From: Nitrospinaceae bacterium
GTDB taxonomy: Bacteria > Nitrospinota > Nitrospinia > Nitrospinales > VA-1
DNA length: 34,645 nucleotides
Reading direction: 5' to 3'
Assembly (NCBI GenBank): GCA_029261595.1
Contig: JAJDAZ010000052.1
Coordinates: 1 to 34,645, forward strand
Each line of letters opens with the position of its first letter. Positions within the stretch are counted from its first letter, which is position 1. The notes under the pieces are model-generated. The model worked only from the letters and a program-made list of their open reading frames with translations, was not told the origin of the DNA and did not search any database. The position numbers and the translations under genes are program-made. This document shows, in pieces, positions 9,495 to 17,120 of this stretch.

Positions 9495-12035
9495 TTATCG
9501 TCCATTTTGGCTGATAATTTGAAAATGCGTATTTCCGTCAAGCCCTGGGTTCCTGTCCCGTATCAGTTTTTTTTGAGGTTCCTCGTCGCCGGCATTTTTG
9601 GCGCATCGGAATCCGTAATCGTCCATCCGGGTATCCGGGTGGCTGTTGTTGCGAAATGACGAATATATAAACCCGCCCAGGTCACGCCAGGAACCTCCCC
9701 TGAGCGACCTGAACTCGCCTCCGATGGGTCCCTGTGGGTTTTCATATTCGGCGGAATCGTCATAATACTCTCGATCATACCAATCGTCCACCCATTCTTT
9801 TACATTCCCCGCCATGTTGTGTAGTCCAAAAGGGCTTTTTCCTGCTGGAAGCGCTTGGACCGGAACCATCACGCGATGGGCGATTTCCTTCGTCCAGGTT
9901 TGGAAGTAACGGCTGAGTTCGGGCGTGGGGGCGTTGTTCCCCCAGGGGAAAATTCGCTTGTCTGAACCGCGTGCGGCTTTTTCCCATTCCGCTTCGGTGG
10001 GCAGGCGTTTTCCCATCCAGCGGCAATAGGCCACAGCGCCTTTCCAGTTCACGTTGTTGATGGGCATGTCATCCAGATCGGGTCTTGCCTGAAACTGTCC
10101 ATTGTAAAACAACATTCCGTATTTATTGTCGAGATAATAGCCTTTGGTGTTATTGACGGTATTCAAAAATTCTGCATAGTCTTTGGCGTTCACCTCGTAG
10201 GTGTCGATGAAAAACATATCGAGATATACCTTATGCTCCGGGGTCTCATCGGGTCCGGTCTGGTTCGAACCCATGGTGAAAAAACCCGAAGGAATCAACG
10301 CCATGCCTTTTGGCGCTTCTTTGCTTTCATCTATGGCTTTTCGAAAGGTATGGCTTTGCAAAAGCGAGCGGGCTTCTTCAGCAAATTCTCCGGACGGATT
10401 TTTTTCCAGATAATGTTCAAGCAGGGGATTGGCGCTTTCGATCTGCCCGGATTCAAAAAATATCCAACCGCTGAAAAACTCCAGCTCCGGCCGGTTTTTA
10501 AATTTTCGGGTGGCGTCTTGAATATCCTTCACCATGTCCACGGCCACGCTCTGGTCTTTACTTTGGAGGGCCTTTCGATACCATTTTCGGGCTTCGGAAA
10601 ACGACTTGCTCAACAGGGCGTAAAACCCCAGGTTCATTTGTCCCAGGACGACCAGATTTTTCTTTCCCTGGGCTACTTTCAACCCCCGTTTGGTCCAGGC
10701 CGAGGCCATCTTGATCTCGTCTTTTCGGTAATGGGTCCACCCCAGTTGAATATAGGCCTGCAGAAGGTTGGGATGATGTTCTATGAGATACCGGTACAGC
10801 TCAATGGCTTGGTCGAAGTCTTCCATTCGGTAAAAGGTTTCCGCCAGCGGCTGTAGGACTTCCGCTTTGCCCGGATATTGGTTTCTTAAGCCCTTGAAGG
10901 TCGCCAGAGCCAACGGGTGTTGTCCCATCCGTAAATAGATCCTGCCGATGGCGATCCGTGCCTGAAAATTCCGGGGATCGATTTCTGTGAGTTTGTTTAG
11001 ATGGAGGAGGGCGCCGAAATATTGCCGCCTGGCCATGAACAAATTCACCAGCGCCCGATGACCGGGGCCATAAAACCCGTCGATTTGAACAACCTGCAAA
11101 AATGCCTCGATCGCTTTGTCGGTCTGGCTGGATTGTTTATAAGCCAGGCCCAGGTTGTACAGGGTGGACAGATCGTTGGGGTCGGTTTTTAATGCCAGTT
11201 GATAATGCCCGATGGCCTTTTTCATCTGCCCGGTTTCAGAGTAGATATTCGCGAGGTTGTTGTGGGCTTCTATGGACCCGGTATTGATGCGGGTCGAAAG
11301 GTCCAAATAGAATATGGCACTTTCGGTCTGTTGGCTTTTGTAATAGACCATGCCTACGTTGGAAAAATAAGAGCCCAGGGTGGATTTTTTCCCGATATTC
11401 TGCATGAAAAATCCCGAGCCCGGGTCTTTCTTCAAACCAAATCGCTTTTGATAAAAACTGTCTGGAAACGACACTCCCCCCTCGGTGGCCTCAATATTGA
11501 TGCGCGTGTTGCCGGATACGTATCGAACCAGAAAATGATTTGGCAGGGGCACCCCGAATAACGGGACATTCAGACGGTCTGCAATGATGAGGTAGAGCAG
11601 AGAGAGGTTCATGCAATAGCCCCGCTTGCTTTCGAGCATTCCGTGAACGAACAATTCCGCAGGGTCGAGGGGAATTCCCTGGGCATCGACCCGGTCGGTG
11701 TAGCGGTAACCCGCTTTCTGATGAATGGTTTCCCTGAAAGATTGAACGATTTCTTCCGGAGTGGATGCGGTTGCCAGTTTGGCCTTCACTGAGTCTGTCA
11801 AACGGTCCAATTCCGCATTCAGGCGGGAAAGGTCGAGAGTCGGGTCGCGATGCCGGGAAATGAGCAGAACCGTTTTGGCAAGGTCAATTTCCTGGTCGGT
11901 CAGAGTTAATGTCTTTTCCAGGCGATTTTCAATGGTCTCCTCGGCGCAGACAGCCGGGAGCCCTTGTCCCATCGTCAGGACCAGAAGAAGGAAAAGGCAT
12001 ATGCGAAGGCGCTGAATTGTCGGTTGGATAACCAT
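9495..12035 (-). CDS. exported transglutaminase-like/TPR/FGE-fold fusion protein
   Basis: 846 aa. A signal peptide (RICLFLLLVLTMGQGLPAVCA) is followed by a SirB1/transglutaminase-core-like domain at about 60-210, with C141 in RGYCMNLSLLYL and H167 in PNHFLVRY as the likely Cys-His pair. About nine TPR units follow at 215-560 (for example IEAHNNLANIYSETGQMKKA). The C-terminal FGE/SUMF1 fold runs from MALIPSGFFTMGS (about 585) through EVNAKDYAEF, RLPTEAEWEKAARG, HNMAGNVKEWVDDWY and LRGGSW to DYGFRC. The two active-site cysteines of true formylglycine-generating enzymes are missing: SWRDLGGFIYSSFRNNS stands where active enzymes have a Cys pair. I therefore expect a binding or other FGE-fold role in the periplasm. 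The ATG has only a weak ribosome site. Confidence 0.88.
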   Translation of the reverse strand: MVIQPTIQRLRICLFLLLVLTMGQGLPAVCAEETIENRLEKTLTLTDQEIDLAKTVLLISRHRDPTLDLSRLNAELDRLTDSVKAKLATASTPEEIVQSFRETIHQKAGYRYTDRVDAQGIPLDPAELFVHGMLESKRGYCMNLSLLYLIIADRLNVPLFGVPLPNHFLVRYVSGNTRINIEATEGGVSFPDSFYQKRFGLKKDPGSGFFMQNIGKKSTLGSYFSNVGMVYYKSQQTESAIFYLDLSTRINTGSIEAHNNLANIYSETGQMKKAIGHYQLALKTDPNDLSTLYNLGLAYKQSSQTDKAIEAFLQVVQIDGFYGPGHRALVNLFMARRQYFGALLHLNKLTEIDPRNFQARIAIGRIYLRMGQHPLALATFKGLRNQYPGKAEVLQPLAETFYRMEDFDQAIELYRYLIEHHPNLLQAYIQLGWTHYRKDEIKMASAWTKRGLKVAQGKKNLVVLGQMNLGFYALLSKSFSEARKWYRKALQSKDQSVAVDMVKDIQDATRKFKNRPELEFFSGWIFFESGQIESANPLLEHYLEKNPSGEFAEEARSLLQSHTFRKAIDESKEAPKGMALIPSGFFTMGSNQTGPDETPEHKVYLDMFFIDTYEVNAKDYAEFLNTVNNTKGYYLDNKYGMLFYNGQFQARPDLDDMPINNVNWKGAVAYCRWMGKRLPTEAEWEKAARGSDKRIFPWGNNAPTPELSRYFQTWTKEIAHRVMVPVQALPAGKSPFGLHNMAGNVKEWVDDWYDREYYDDSAEYENPQGPIGGEFRSLRGGSWRDLGGFIYSSFRNNSHPDTRMDDYGFRCAKNAGDEEPQKKLIRDRNPGLDGNTHFQIISQNGR

Positions 12036-12389
12036 GATTGACCGCGAGTGATTCCTCGATTGATAATTTCCAACCCTAGTATATCAAACGAAAATTTTGG
12101 TGGGGGAGGGTTATTGAAAGTTTTTTTGCGGTGTTTTTTCACTCAACCTGACCCGGATATGAAAGAAATTTCCTGGAACAGGCCCTCTGGCCAGGTCTGA
12201 TTATCGGAACTTTTCTGAACGAATATTCTAGACCGCTAAAGACAATTTCACTTTCCTGATCTGGTTTTCCGGCAGGTTGGGAACGCCCTGAATCATTCAT
12301 TTTCGACCCGTGTTCTAAAGGGCGGCTTGCCGGTTGGCAATGATTTGAGGTGTGGAAAAGGTCCATTTTCCCTGGGTGTTCATTTTTAC
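12036..12389. other. intergenic region upstream of the fusion gene and left of the IS
   Basis: About 350 bp with no gene I can support. A minus-strand frame at 12139-12366 has no ribosome site and low-complexity content. On the minus strand TATACT (12083-12078) could be a -10 box for the 12035 gene, but no matching -35 was found. Bases 12389 leftward are also the original downstream flank of the 14233-12923 gene before the IS landed. Confidence 0.4.
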
Positions 12390-12405
12390 GGTCGCAGACA
12401 GAACA

Positions 12406-12423
12406 CCACGGCTTTAGCCGTGG
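12406..12423 (+). repeat. IS left-end hairpin
   Basis: Perfect 7-bp stem CCACGGC/GCCGTGG with TTTA loop, sharing its core with the right-end hairpin. In this IS family the hairpin is recognised by the TnpA dimer on single-stranded DNA. Confidence 0.85.
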
Positions 12424-12456
12424 ATGAATGAGTCCGTAGGCGGTATTGTTGTATGC

Positions 12457-12885
12457 ATGGAAGTTCGGATATCAGCACACAGCGTTTACCGTTTGCAATA
12501 TCATGTAATTTGGGTATGTAAATACCGCCGTAGGATCCTGAAGTCTGGCGTTCGTGATTATCTTCATAAGGTGCTTTTGGGTCTGTTGCGAAGTATGCCC
12601 GGCGTAGAGATTGAGACGATTGGCTTCGACGGGGATCATTTGCACATGGTCATGGTGATTCCGCCGAAATATTCGATAGCCGATGTTATGGGGAGGTTAA
12701 AAAGCCAATCGTCGTCCAGAATGCGCAAGAAGTTTGATTGGCTCTCGAAAGTATATTGGAAGGAAAATATTATGTGGTCGCCGGGTTACTTCGTCAGCAG
12801 CGTGGGCGTTGATGAAGAGACGATCAAGAGATATGTGGAATATCAAGGACGCCAGGATGAAGGTCAGCTCCGTGAGAAGCTGTAA
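12457..12885 (+). CDS. tnpA: IS200/IS605-family transposase TnpA (Y1 HUH)
   Basis: 142 aa from ATG 12457; an in-frame ATG at 12424 lies against the left-end hairpin and would add 11 residues without family match. The start MEVRISAHSVYRLQYHVIWVCKYRRRIL region resembles IS200-like TnpA (HxVYxLxYHxVWVxKYRR). The HUH motif is HLHMVMVIPP and the catalytic tyrosine is in IKRYVEYQG near the C-terminus. It cuts and joins single-stranded ends through a 5'-phosphotyrosine link. Length is normal and no frameshift is seen, so it is probably active. Confidence 0.93.
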   Translation: MEVRISAHSVYRLQYHVIWVCKYRRRILKSGVRDYLHKVLLGLLRSMPGVEIETIGFDGDHLHMVMVIPPKYSIADVMGRLKSQSSSRMRKKFDWLSKVYWKENIMWSPGYFVSSVGVDEETIKRYVEYQGRQDEGQLREKL

Positions 12886-12886
12886 T

Positions 12887-12899
12887 GCCGCCAAGCGGC
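12887..12899 (+). repeat. short GC hairpin after tnpA stop
   Basis: GCCGC-CAA-GCGGC immediately follows the tnpA stop codon, inside the IS. It has no T-run, so it is not a classical terminator. It may be part of the right-end structure or protect the tnpA mRNA end. Confidence 0.45.
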
Positions 12900-12914
12900 G
12901 GCGAAACCAAAGAA

Positions 12915-12932
12915 CCCCGGCTTTAGCCGGGG
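12915..12932 (+). repeat. IS right-end hairpin
   Basis: Perfect 7-bp stem CCCCGGC/GCCGGGG with TTTA loop. Its TTA (12923-12925) is read on the minus strand as the TAA stop of the neighbouring haem-zincin gene. Confidence 0.85.
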
Positions 12933-14233
12933 GTATCTATTAAATCTTTCAGCTTTTGTTTAATGGATTCAATGAGCACGTGGGCCGCCTTTTTCTCAAC
13001 ATCGGACAACTTGCCCAATTGGACCATCTTTGACACCCCCTCAAGTTTCTTCCTGGTGAACGCCTTAAGATCCTCCGGGTCGTCCACCACCCAGCGGACC
13101 TTGCCGCCCGGCCCGATAAACCGTCCTTTCAGATAACGAAAATACAAACTCAAGCGCGTCAGGGGATCGTCGACCTGTAGTTGATGTTTCAGTGTGAGCA
13201 GCGATTCCTTTTTCCGATCGATCACATAGCCCAATCGGACATTATCGGTCTTGCTCATCTGATGATCGATGATGGCGAACGCTTTCATGCGCGTTTCCTC
13301 GGAAACATCGAGAGCAGGCAAAGGCAAAAGCTTGACGGCGGCGATTTCCAAAAGAAACGCGCCGTTTCCCGTCTGTTCGCTCCAATAGGACGCGCGGATG
13401 GGGTCTTGTTGTAAAAGCCGCGTCACTTCCTGAAGCAACGGCTCCATCTGCTGCACCGCCCTGGAAAGTGCCTTTAGCTTTTCTTCGTCAAACTCATTCA
13501 TGAACCATTGCACTTCCCGCGACACATCCAGGTTTTCCTTAACCGGGCGGGCGTAAAACTCTTTCAGGATGTCAGGAAATTCGGGCAAAAAATAAGCGGT
13601 GACCACATCCTCAAAATAAGGATAATTCAACAATAAAAATTTTGGATCTGACCGGATATTGAGCCCATAAGCTTCCAGCTCGTTGGGCGGCCCCAAAAAT
13701 GCCTGGGTCAAATGCAGGGTTTCGTGCAAGTGGGTGGCATCGCCAAAAATTTTTGAATCCACCAGAATGGTGCGCGGGAAAATGCGGATGGTGTCGAACG
13801 TCGTGTGGGCAAATTGCCGGGGCTTGAGCAGTTGGTCCGCCCACGGCTGAATGATGTATTGCTTGAGAGGGACTGCGGAAATACCGGGGAGTAAGGTCTG
13901 AAGGCGGACAAGCACCGCTTTCATCCTTTGAGCGGCGGCATCCAGAAGTTCCGGGCCCTGATGGCATTTATCACAACGGTGGGCCTTGAAACCGGGAATG
14001 GAGAAGTTGACCGTTCCCACTCCCTGTCCCAAATCCACGTCACGGTCCAGAACATCCAGGGATTTTAAATCCTCAATGGCTCGTTTGGGCAAATGATCGG
14101 AAATCAGGCCCTGCAATTCACCGACGCCAACTTGATTGGAAGCGGCCCGGGAAGTGCCGGAAACCAACAAGCCCAAAACGGCAATCATAAGAAGGGGGAA
14201 AATCGATCGGAAACCTGAAAGCAACTTCCTCAA
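12923..14233 (-). CDS. exported monohaem protein with HExxH zincin motif
   Basis: 436 aa. TTG start with GGGAGAG six bases upstream; the next in-frame ATG would remove most of the signal peptide (RSIFPLLMIAVLGLLVSGTSRA). A c-type haem site is HRCDKCH (C87, C90, H91). HETLH (H170, E171, H174) in THLHETLHLTQAF is followed by NELEAYG (E185 or E187), the arrangement of gluzincin-like metallopeptidases. The rest is mainly helical. I know no named family joining these two motifs. It lies 25 bp after the dihaem gene, so they are probably co-expressed and periplasmic. The last residues (about IDTPG) and stop are encoded in or next to the IS right end, so the native C-terminus has been altered. Confidence 0.82.
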   Translation of the reverse strand: MRKLLSGFRSIFPLLMIAVLGLLVSGTSRAASNQVGVGELQGLISDHLPKRAIEDLKSLDVLDRDVDLGQGVGTVNFSIPGFKAHRCDKCHQGPELLDAAAQRMKAVLVRLQTLLPGISAVPLKQYIIQPWADQLLKPRQFAHTTFDTIRIFPRTILVDSKIFGDATHLHETLHLTQAFLGPPNELEAYGLNIRSDPKFLLLNYPYFEDVVTAYFLPEFPDILKEFYARPVKENLDVSREVQWFMNEFDEEKLKALSRAVQQMEPLLQEVTRLLQQDPIRASYWSEQTGNGAFLLEIAAVKLLPLPALDVSEETRMKAFAIIDHQMSKTDNVRLGYVIDRKKESLLTLKHQLQVDDPLTRLSLYFRYLKGRFIGPGGKVRWVVDDPEDLKAFTRKKLEGVSKMVQLGKLSDVEKKAAHVLIESIKQKLKDLIDTPG

Positions 14234-14258
14234 ATAACTCTCCCTGTTCAGTGATGAT

Positions 14259-16061
14259 TTATTTTTTCACAATGTTCAGCCGTTGCCAGACGCTGATGAC
14301 CTTTCGTCCGTTACGGTCTTCCTTCAATCCATCCCAAACGGCAAACGCCACCAGCGCGGAATCGCTCCGGTTAAAGTCAATATCCCATTTGCCGGTCTTA
14401 GGCATGTCGCGCAGAAAAACCACGTTCCAGAAACCGTCCTTCCACTCGCCATAACCCTCAACGTTTTGATTGTCGGCAGGTTGCGGCGTGATCGTTCCAA
14501 AACCCTCGGCATTGAGTTCCTCGACTGCGTTGTCCTTGGTGGCGTTCAACTTGGCCACCGGATTCGACATGATGCCACCGAATATCAAAGCGTCCATATC
14601 CACTCCGCCGCCGGCATATTCCAAATCATCCTCCGCTTCCATGGTTTCTTCCAGGCCCGCCTTCCAGTGCCAGATATTGACCGGCTTGTTGCGGTTGCCC
14701 ATGCCAAAAAACGGCTCATTGTGGCCGTGCGTGTGCAGGGTGACGTTTCCCAGCGCAAACTGAACGGCGGCCCCATCGCGGAACACATCGGAAGTCAGCT
14801 CTGAAAAGGCGTCGTGAGTGGGGTCCTCCCAGCGCAGTCGAACCGCCAACTGCTCGCCATTGTGGACGGACGAAACATTGATCGTTTCCACCGCCCCGCG
14901 CCTGGCCGAAAGAGGCCTCAACACCAGGTCCGTGCTTTTTACTCCCTCCCACACCGGGCTATTGACATCAGTGTCCAGTTCAACGCCCACCTGATGAGAA
15001 AACAAATCCGTCTCGAACTCCGCCTTCTTAAACTCGCGCCGGAAATTGGAGCGAATGAAATGCACGAGAGCCCAGCGGTCATTGGCCGACAGATCCGCAT
15101 AAGACCGCATGGGCGTGCCGTCTAGGCCGGAACTGATGGTCCTGAAAAGATCCTCCGGAGTGTGGCCAGATTTTAGAGAGTTGGGATCGGTGATGTTATG
15201 CACGAACACCGCATGTTTCCACGCATCCACTAGAGAATCGGCAAACTTTCCGTCGCCCATGCCGGTTTCGCCGTGGCAATCCAGACATTTATTCGTTTTG
15301 AATAATTCTTTGCCTTTGGCGATCAATTCCGGCGTCACCGCAGGCGATTCGCCCGTGTTAATTTTTTCTCCGGGAGCCTCCTTTTGAAAGCGAGGCGAAA
15401 AACTTTTGATCAGATTGATCAGCGCCCAGGTGTCCTCCGGAGAAACCGCATCGCCCCAGGCGGGCATGGACGTGCCGGGCACTCCTTTGATGATGGTCCG
15501 GTAGAGGTCTTCATCGCGCGGTAGCGTTCCGGTGGGGGTGGTGCGAAACTTGAAAATTCCCTTGCGGAAATCTCTCGGCCAGGGATAAAGATACTCCACC
15601 GCCGCGCCGCCGCCATTGCCATCCTTGCCATGACAAAACACGCACATGTGCAGATAAATATTCCGGCCTCGGGCCAACAGCGCGCCTTCGCCGCCCATTC
15701 CGGGTTTCTCGGCGCCCATGCTGTCATGCGCCCCACGGGTGCGAAACAGGCTGTCCGGTTTTCCGCCATGATCCATCCCGCCGTGGTCCATGTGATTCAT
15801 ACCGCTAGGGTCCTCCGGCTCGGTCCGGTACTCGTCCCCCGGTTGCGCCGGTTTTTTCTCAGGGCTCACCCCGCCATGATCCATGTGCCCCTTGGCCCCG
15901 TGGTCCATCGTCCCATGATCCATGGACGGCTTGGCTTTTTTGGCATCGTCCGCCTGAACCGGGTTTGAAAGCAAAAAGAAAACCGCAAGGCAAACGGCAA
16001 GCCCTGCGGCACAAAAAACAGACCGATGAAACCCGGTCGAAAGCTGGATGGTGTATTTCAT
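14259..16061 (-). CDS. dihaem cytochrome c with ethylbenzene-dehydrogenase-like haem domain and MDHG-rich N-terminus
   Basis: 600 aa; GAGGA lies seven bases before the ATG. Signal peptide to about residue 37 (VQA-DDA). Residues 45-100 carry five MDHG motifs (47, 52, 60, 91, 96) among other His/Met, as in periplasmic copper-binding proteins. Two cytochrome c domains follow, CVFCH (C140-H144, Met in GTSMPAW) and CLDCH (C259-H263). Residues about 345-600 resemble the ethylbenzene dehydrogenase/DMSO-reductase-family gamma-type haem-binding domain (SPVWEG, LAVRLRWEDPTHD, FGMGNRNKPVNIWHWKA, WDIDFNRSDSALVAFAVWDG). Such proteins pass electrons to or from molybdenum enzymes, including the nitrite oxidoreductase of nitrite oxidisers. 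No alpha or beta subunit is in the window, so the partner is unknown. Confidence 0.88.
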   Translation of the reverse strand: MKYTIQLSTGFHRSVFCAAGLAVCLAVFFLLSNPVQADDAKKAKPSMDHGTMDHGAKGHMDHGGVSPEKKPAQPGDEYRTEPEDPSGMNHMDHGGMDHGGKPDSLFRTRGAHDSMGAEKPGMGGEGALLARGRNIYLHMCVFCHGKDGNGGGAAVEYLYPWPRDFRKGIFKFRTTPTGTLPRDEDLYRTIIKGVPGTSMPAWGDAVSPEDTWALINLIKSFSPRFQKEAPGEKINTGESPAVTPELIAKGKELFKTNKCLDCHGETGMGDGKFADSLVDAWKHAVFVHNITDPNSLKSGHTPEDLFRTISSGLDGTPMRSYADLSANDRWALVHFIRSNFRREFKKAEFETDLFSHQVGVELDTDVNSPVWEGVKSTDLVLRPLSARRGAVETINVSSVHNGEQLAVRLRWEDPTHDAFSELTSDVFRDGAAVQFALGNVTLHTHGHNEPFFGMGNRNKPVNIWHWKAGLEETMEAEDDLEYAGGGVDMDALIFGGIMSNPVAKLNATKDNAVEELNAEGFGTITPQPADNQNVEGYGEWKDGFWNVVFLRDMPKTGKWDIDFNRSDSALVAFAVWDGLKEDRNGRKVISVWQRLNIVKK

Positions 16062-16132
16062 GGTTCGTCCTCAGTCAAAAAGAAAAGTCCCCTATTGCGT
16101 TCACGCTTTCCTGAAGCCCGTGGGAAGAAAAA

Positions 16133-16678
16133 TCAACCGCCTGAATCTTGTTTGGCCGTTCGGACCAATTTAACCCCCTGATCCAGATCTCCCAGGTCCT
16201 TCAGGTTAAAATAATTTTCCTTATGGCCCAGCCCAAAATACCAGACGTTGTCCAGACCGCGTTCGTTGCTGGTCCATAAATAATAACTGCCCTCGCCCTT
16301 GAATTCCCTGGGCAGGCCGATTTTTTCCCCGTCCTTACTGCTCACCGGGCGGGAAGCATCCCACAGGCCGTTCAATTCCTTAAGCGTAGGAAGCCGCCAG
16401 TCGCTGTGACCGGCAAACTTTTGCGCATTTTTACCGTCCATATATTCCAGAGCGTCATACCAGTTGAGCCCCTTTTTGAGCTCGTGATACGAATCCCCGT
16501 TCTGCCACATCAACCCTGATCGTTGGTCCAGAACAACTTCCCCCTGGTTCACGAAATGCGGGCCGGCGGACGGGTCCGCGAAAGAAGCCGGGATCTTAAT
16601 GACCGCGCTTAATAGGATGACGATAAATATGATTTTGATTGATTTAAATGACGATGGGAAAGGAAAAAATTTATTCAT
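16133..16678 (-). CDS. exported DUF1566 (Lcl C-terminal-like) protein
   Basis: 181 aa from ATG 16678, which opens a clear signal peptide (SIKIIFIVILLSAVIKIPASFA); an ATG six codons upstream (16696) is also in frame but has no ribosome site. The mature part shows the DUF1566 pattern: VVLDQRSGLMWQNGD, LNWYDALEYMDGKN, SDWRLPTLKELNGLWD and YLWTSNE with a final VKLVRTA. These domains have an FGE/C-type-lectin-like fold and occur in surface or periplasmic proteins, mostly uncharacterised. It lies 71 bp upstream of the dihaem gene on the same strand and may be the first gene of that operon. Confidence 0.83.
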   Translation of the reverse strand: MNKFFPFPSSFKSIKIIFIVILLSAVIKIPASFADPSAGPHFVNQGEVVLDQRSGLMWQNGDSYHELKKGLNWYDALEYMDGKNAQKFAGHSDWRLPTLKELNGLWDASRPVSSKDGEKIGLPREFKGEGSYYLWTSNERGLDNVWYFGLGHKENYFNLKDLGDLDQGVKLVRTAKQDSGG

Positions 16679-16696
16679 ACCAGACTCTAGATCCAT

Positions 16697-17120
16697 TTAA
16701 ATAGTCAAATTTTTCTAAACAGGATGGAAGGCTATAACTCATTATACCTAATGCGTTCCGGGAATTGAAACCAAAACCTTTGCCCATCATTCCACTCTCT
16801 TCGATCGTCAACCTCTTTTGTTTTCAGTATATTGTGCGCCTTCCAGATAAAACTCGTCCCTCCGGAAACCTTTTTTAAAGACCCCGACACTGGTTGCATT
16901 GGGTTTATTGTGCCCAGTGAATTTTTTACTTTTCCAATAATTAAGCTCACCGATTCCAGCCTCTTGATTTTTTGTTGTGAAAATTGACATCTTATAAGGT
17001 AGGGTTACTTTATAAACAATCGGGCCGCTCCATTGTAGAGAAGAGGGAACAATGAGGAAAAATTGATTTTTCCAAAAGCTTCCTCCCTTAATTCTATCTG
17101 GATGTTAACAGGATTGGAAA
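16697..17120. other. AT-rich intergenic region with one repeat copy
   Basis: 424 bp between divergent genes. It should hold promoters for both sides, but none matches consensus well. The left copy of a 27-nt direct repeat lies at 16871-16897. Minus-strand frames at 16732-16990 lack ribosome sites; they could be decayed coding remnants but I cannot assign them. Confidence 0.4.
16871..16897 (+). repeat. 27-nt direct repeat, left copy
   Basis: T6-AA-A-GACCCCGACACTGGTTGC. It matches 18678-18704 with a single difference (A versus T before GACC). The two copies bracket the pentapeptide-repeat gene. Confidence 0.8.

Larger units (their letters stand above)
12390..12940 (+). mobile_element. IS200/IS605-type insertion sequence (tnpA only)
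   Basis: A compact element of about 550 bp. The left-end hairpin is CCACGGC-TTTA-GCCGTGG (12406-12423) and the right-end hairpin is CCCCGGC-TTTA-GCCGGGG (12915-12932), both with the same CGGCTTTAGCCG core and both preceded by GAAC/GAACA. One Y1 transposase gene lies between them. IS200/IS605 elements have subterminal hairpins rather than inverted repeats and make no target duplication, so the ends are estimates. TTAC at 12386-12389 could be the left target tetranucleotide, by analogy with IS608. There is no accessory tnpB. It looks intact. Confidence 0.85.

Noticed and set aside
9495..10300. A functional formylglycine-generating enzyme
   Set aside because: The active-site cysteine pair is absent in the RGGSW-to-GFRC segment; no sulfatase gene is nearby.
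12139..12366. Minus-strand frame of 75 codons between the fusion gene and the IS
   Set aside because: No ribosome site, no recognisable features, and the region is partly the pre-insertion flank of another gene.
12390..12940. A REP-associated (RAYT) transposase instead of an IS
   Set aside because: The N-terminus follows the IS200 pattern (YRLQYHVIWVCKYRRRIL) rather than the RAYT pattern, and paired end hairpins with a shared core bound the gene.
16732..16990. Two overlapping minus-strand frames in the 16697-17120 gap
   Set aside because: No ribosome sites; one copy of the 27-nt repeat lies within them. Possibly decayed sequence, but nothing supports a gene.
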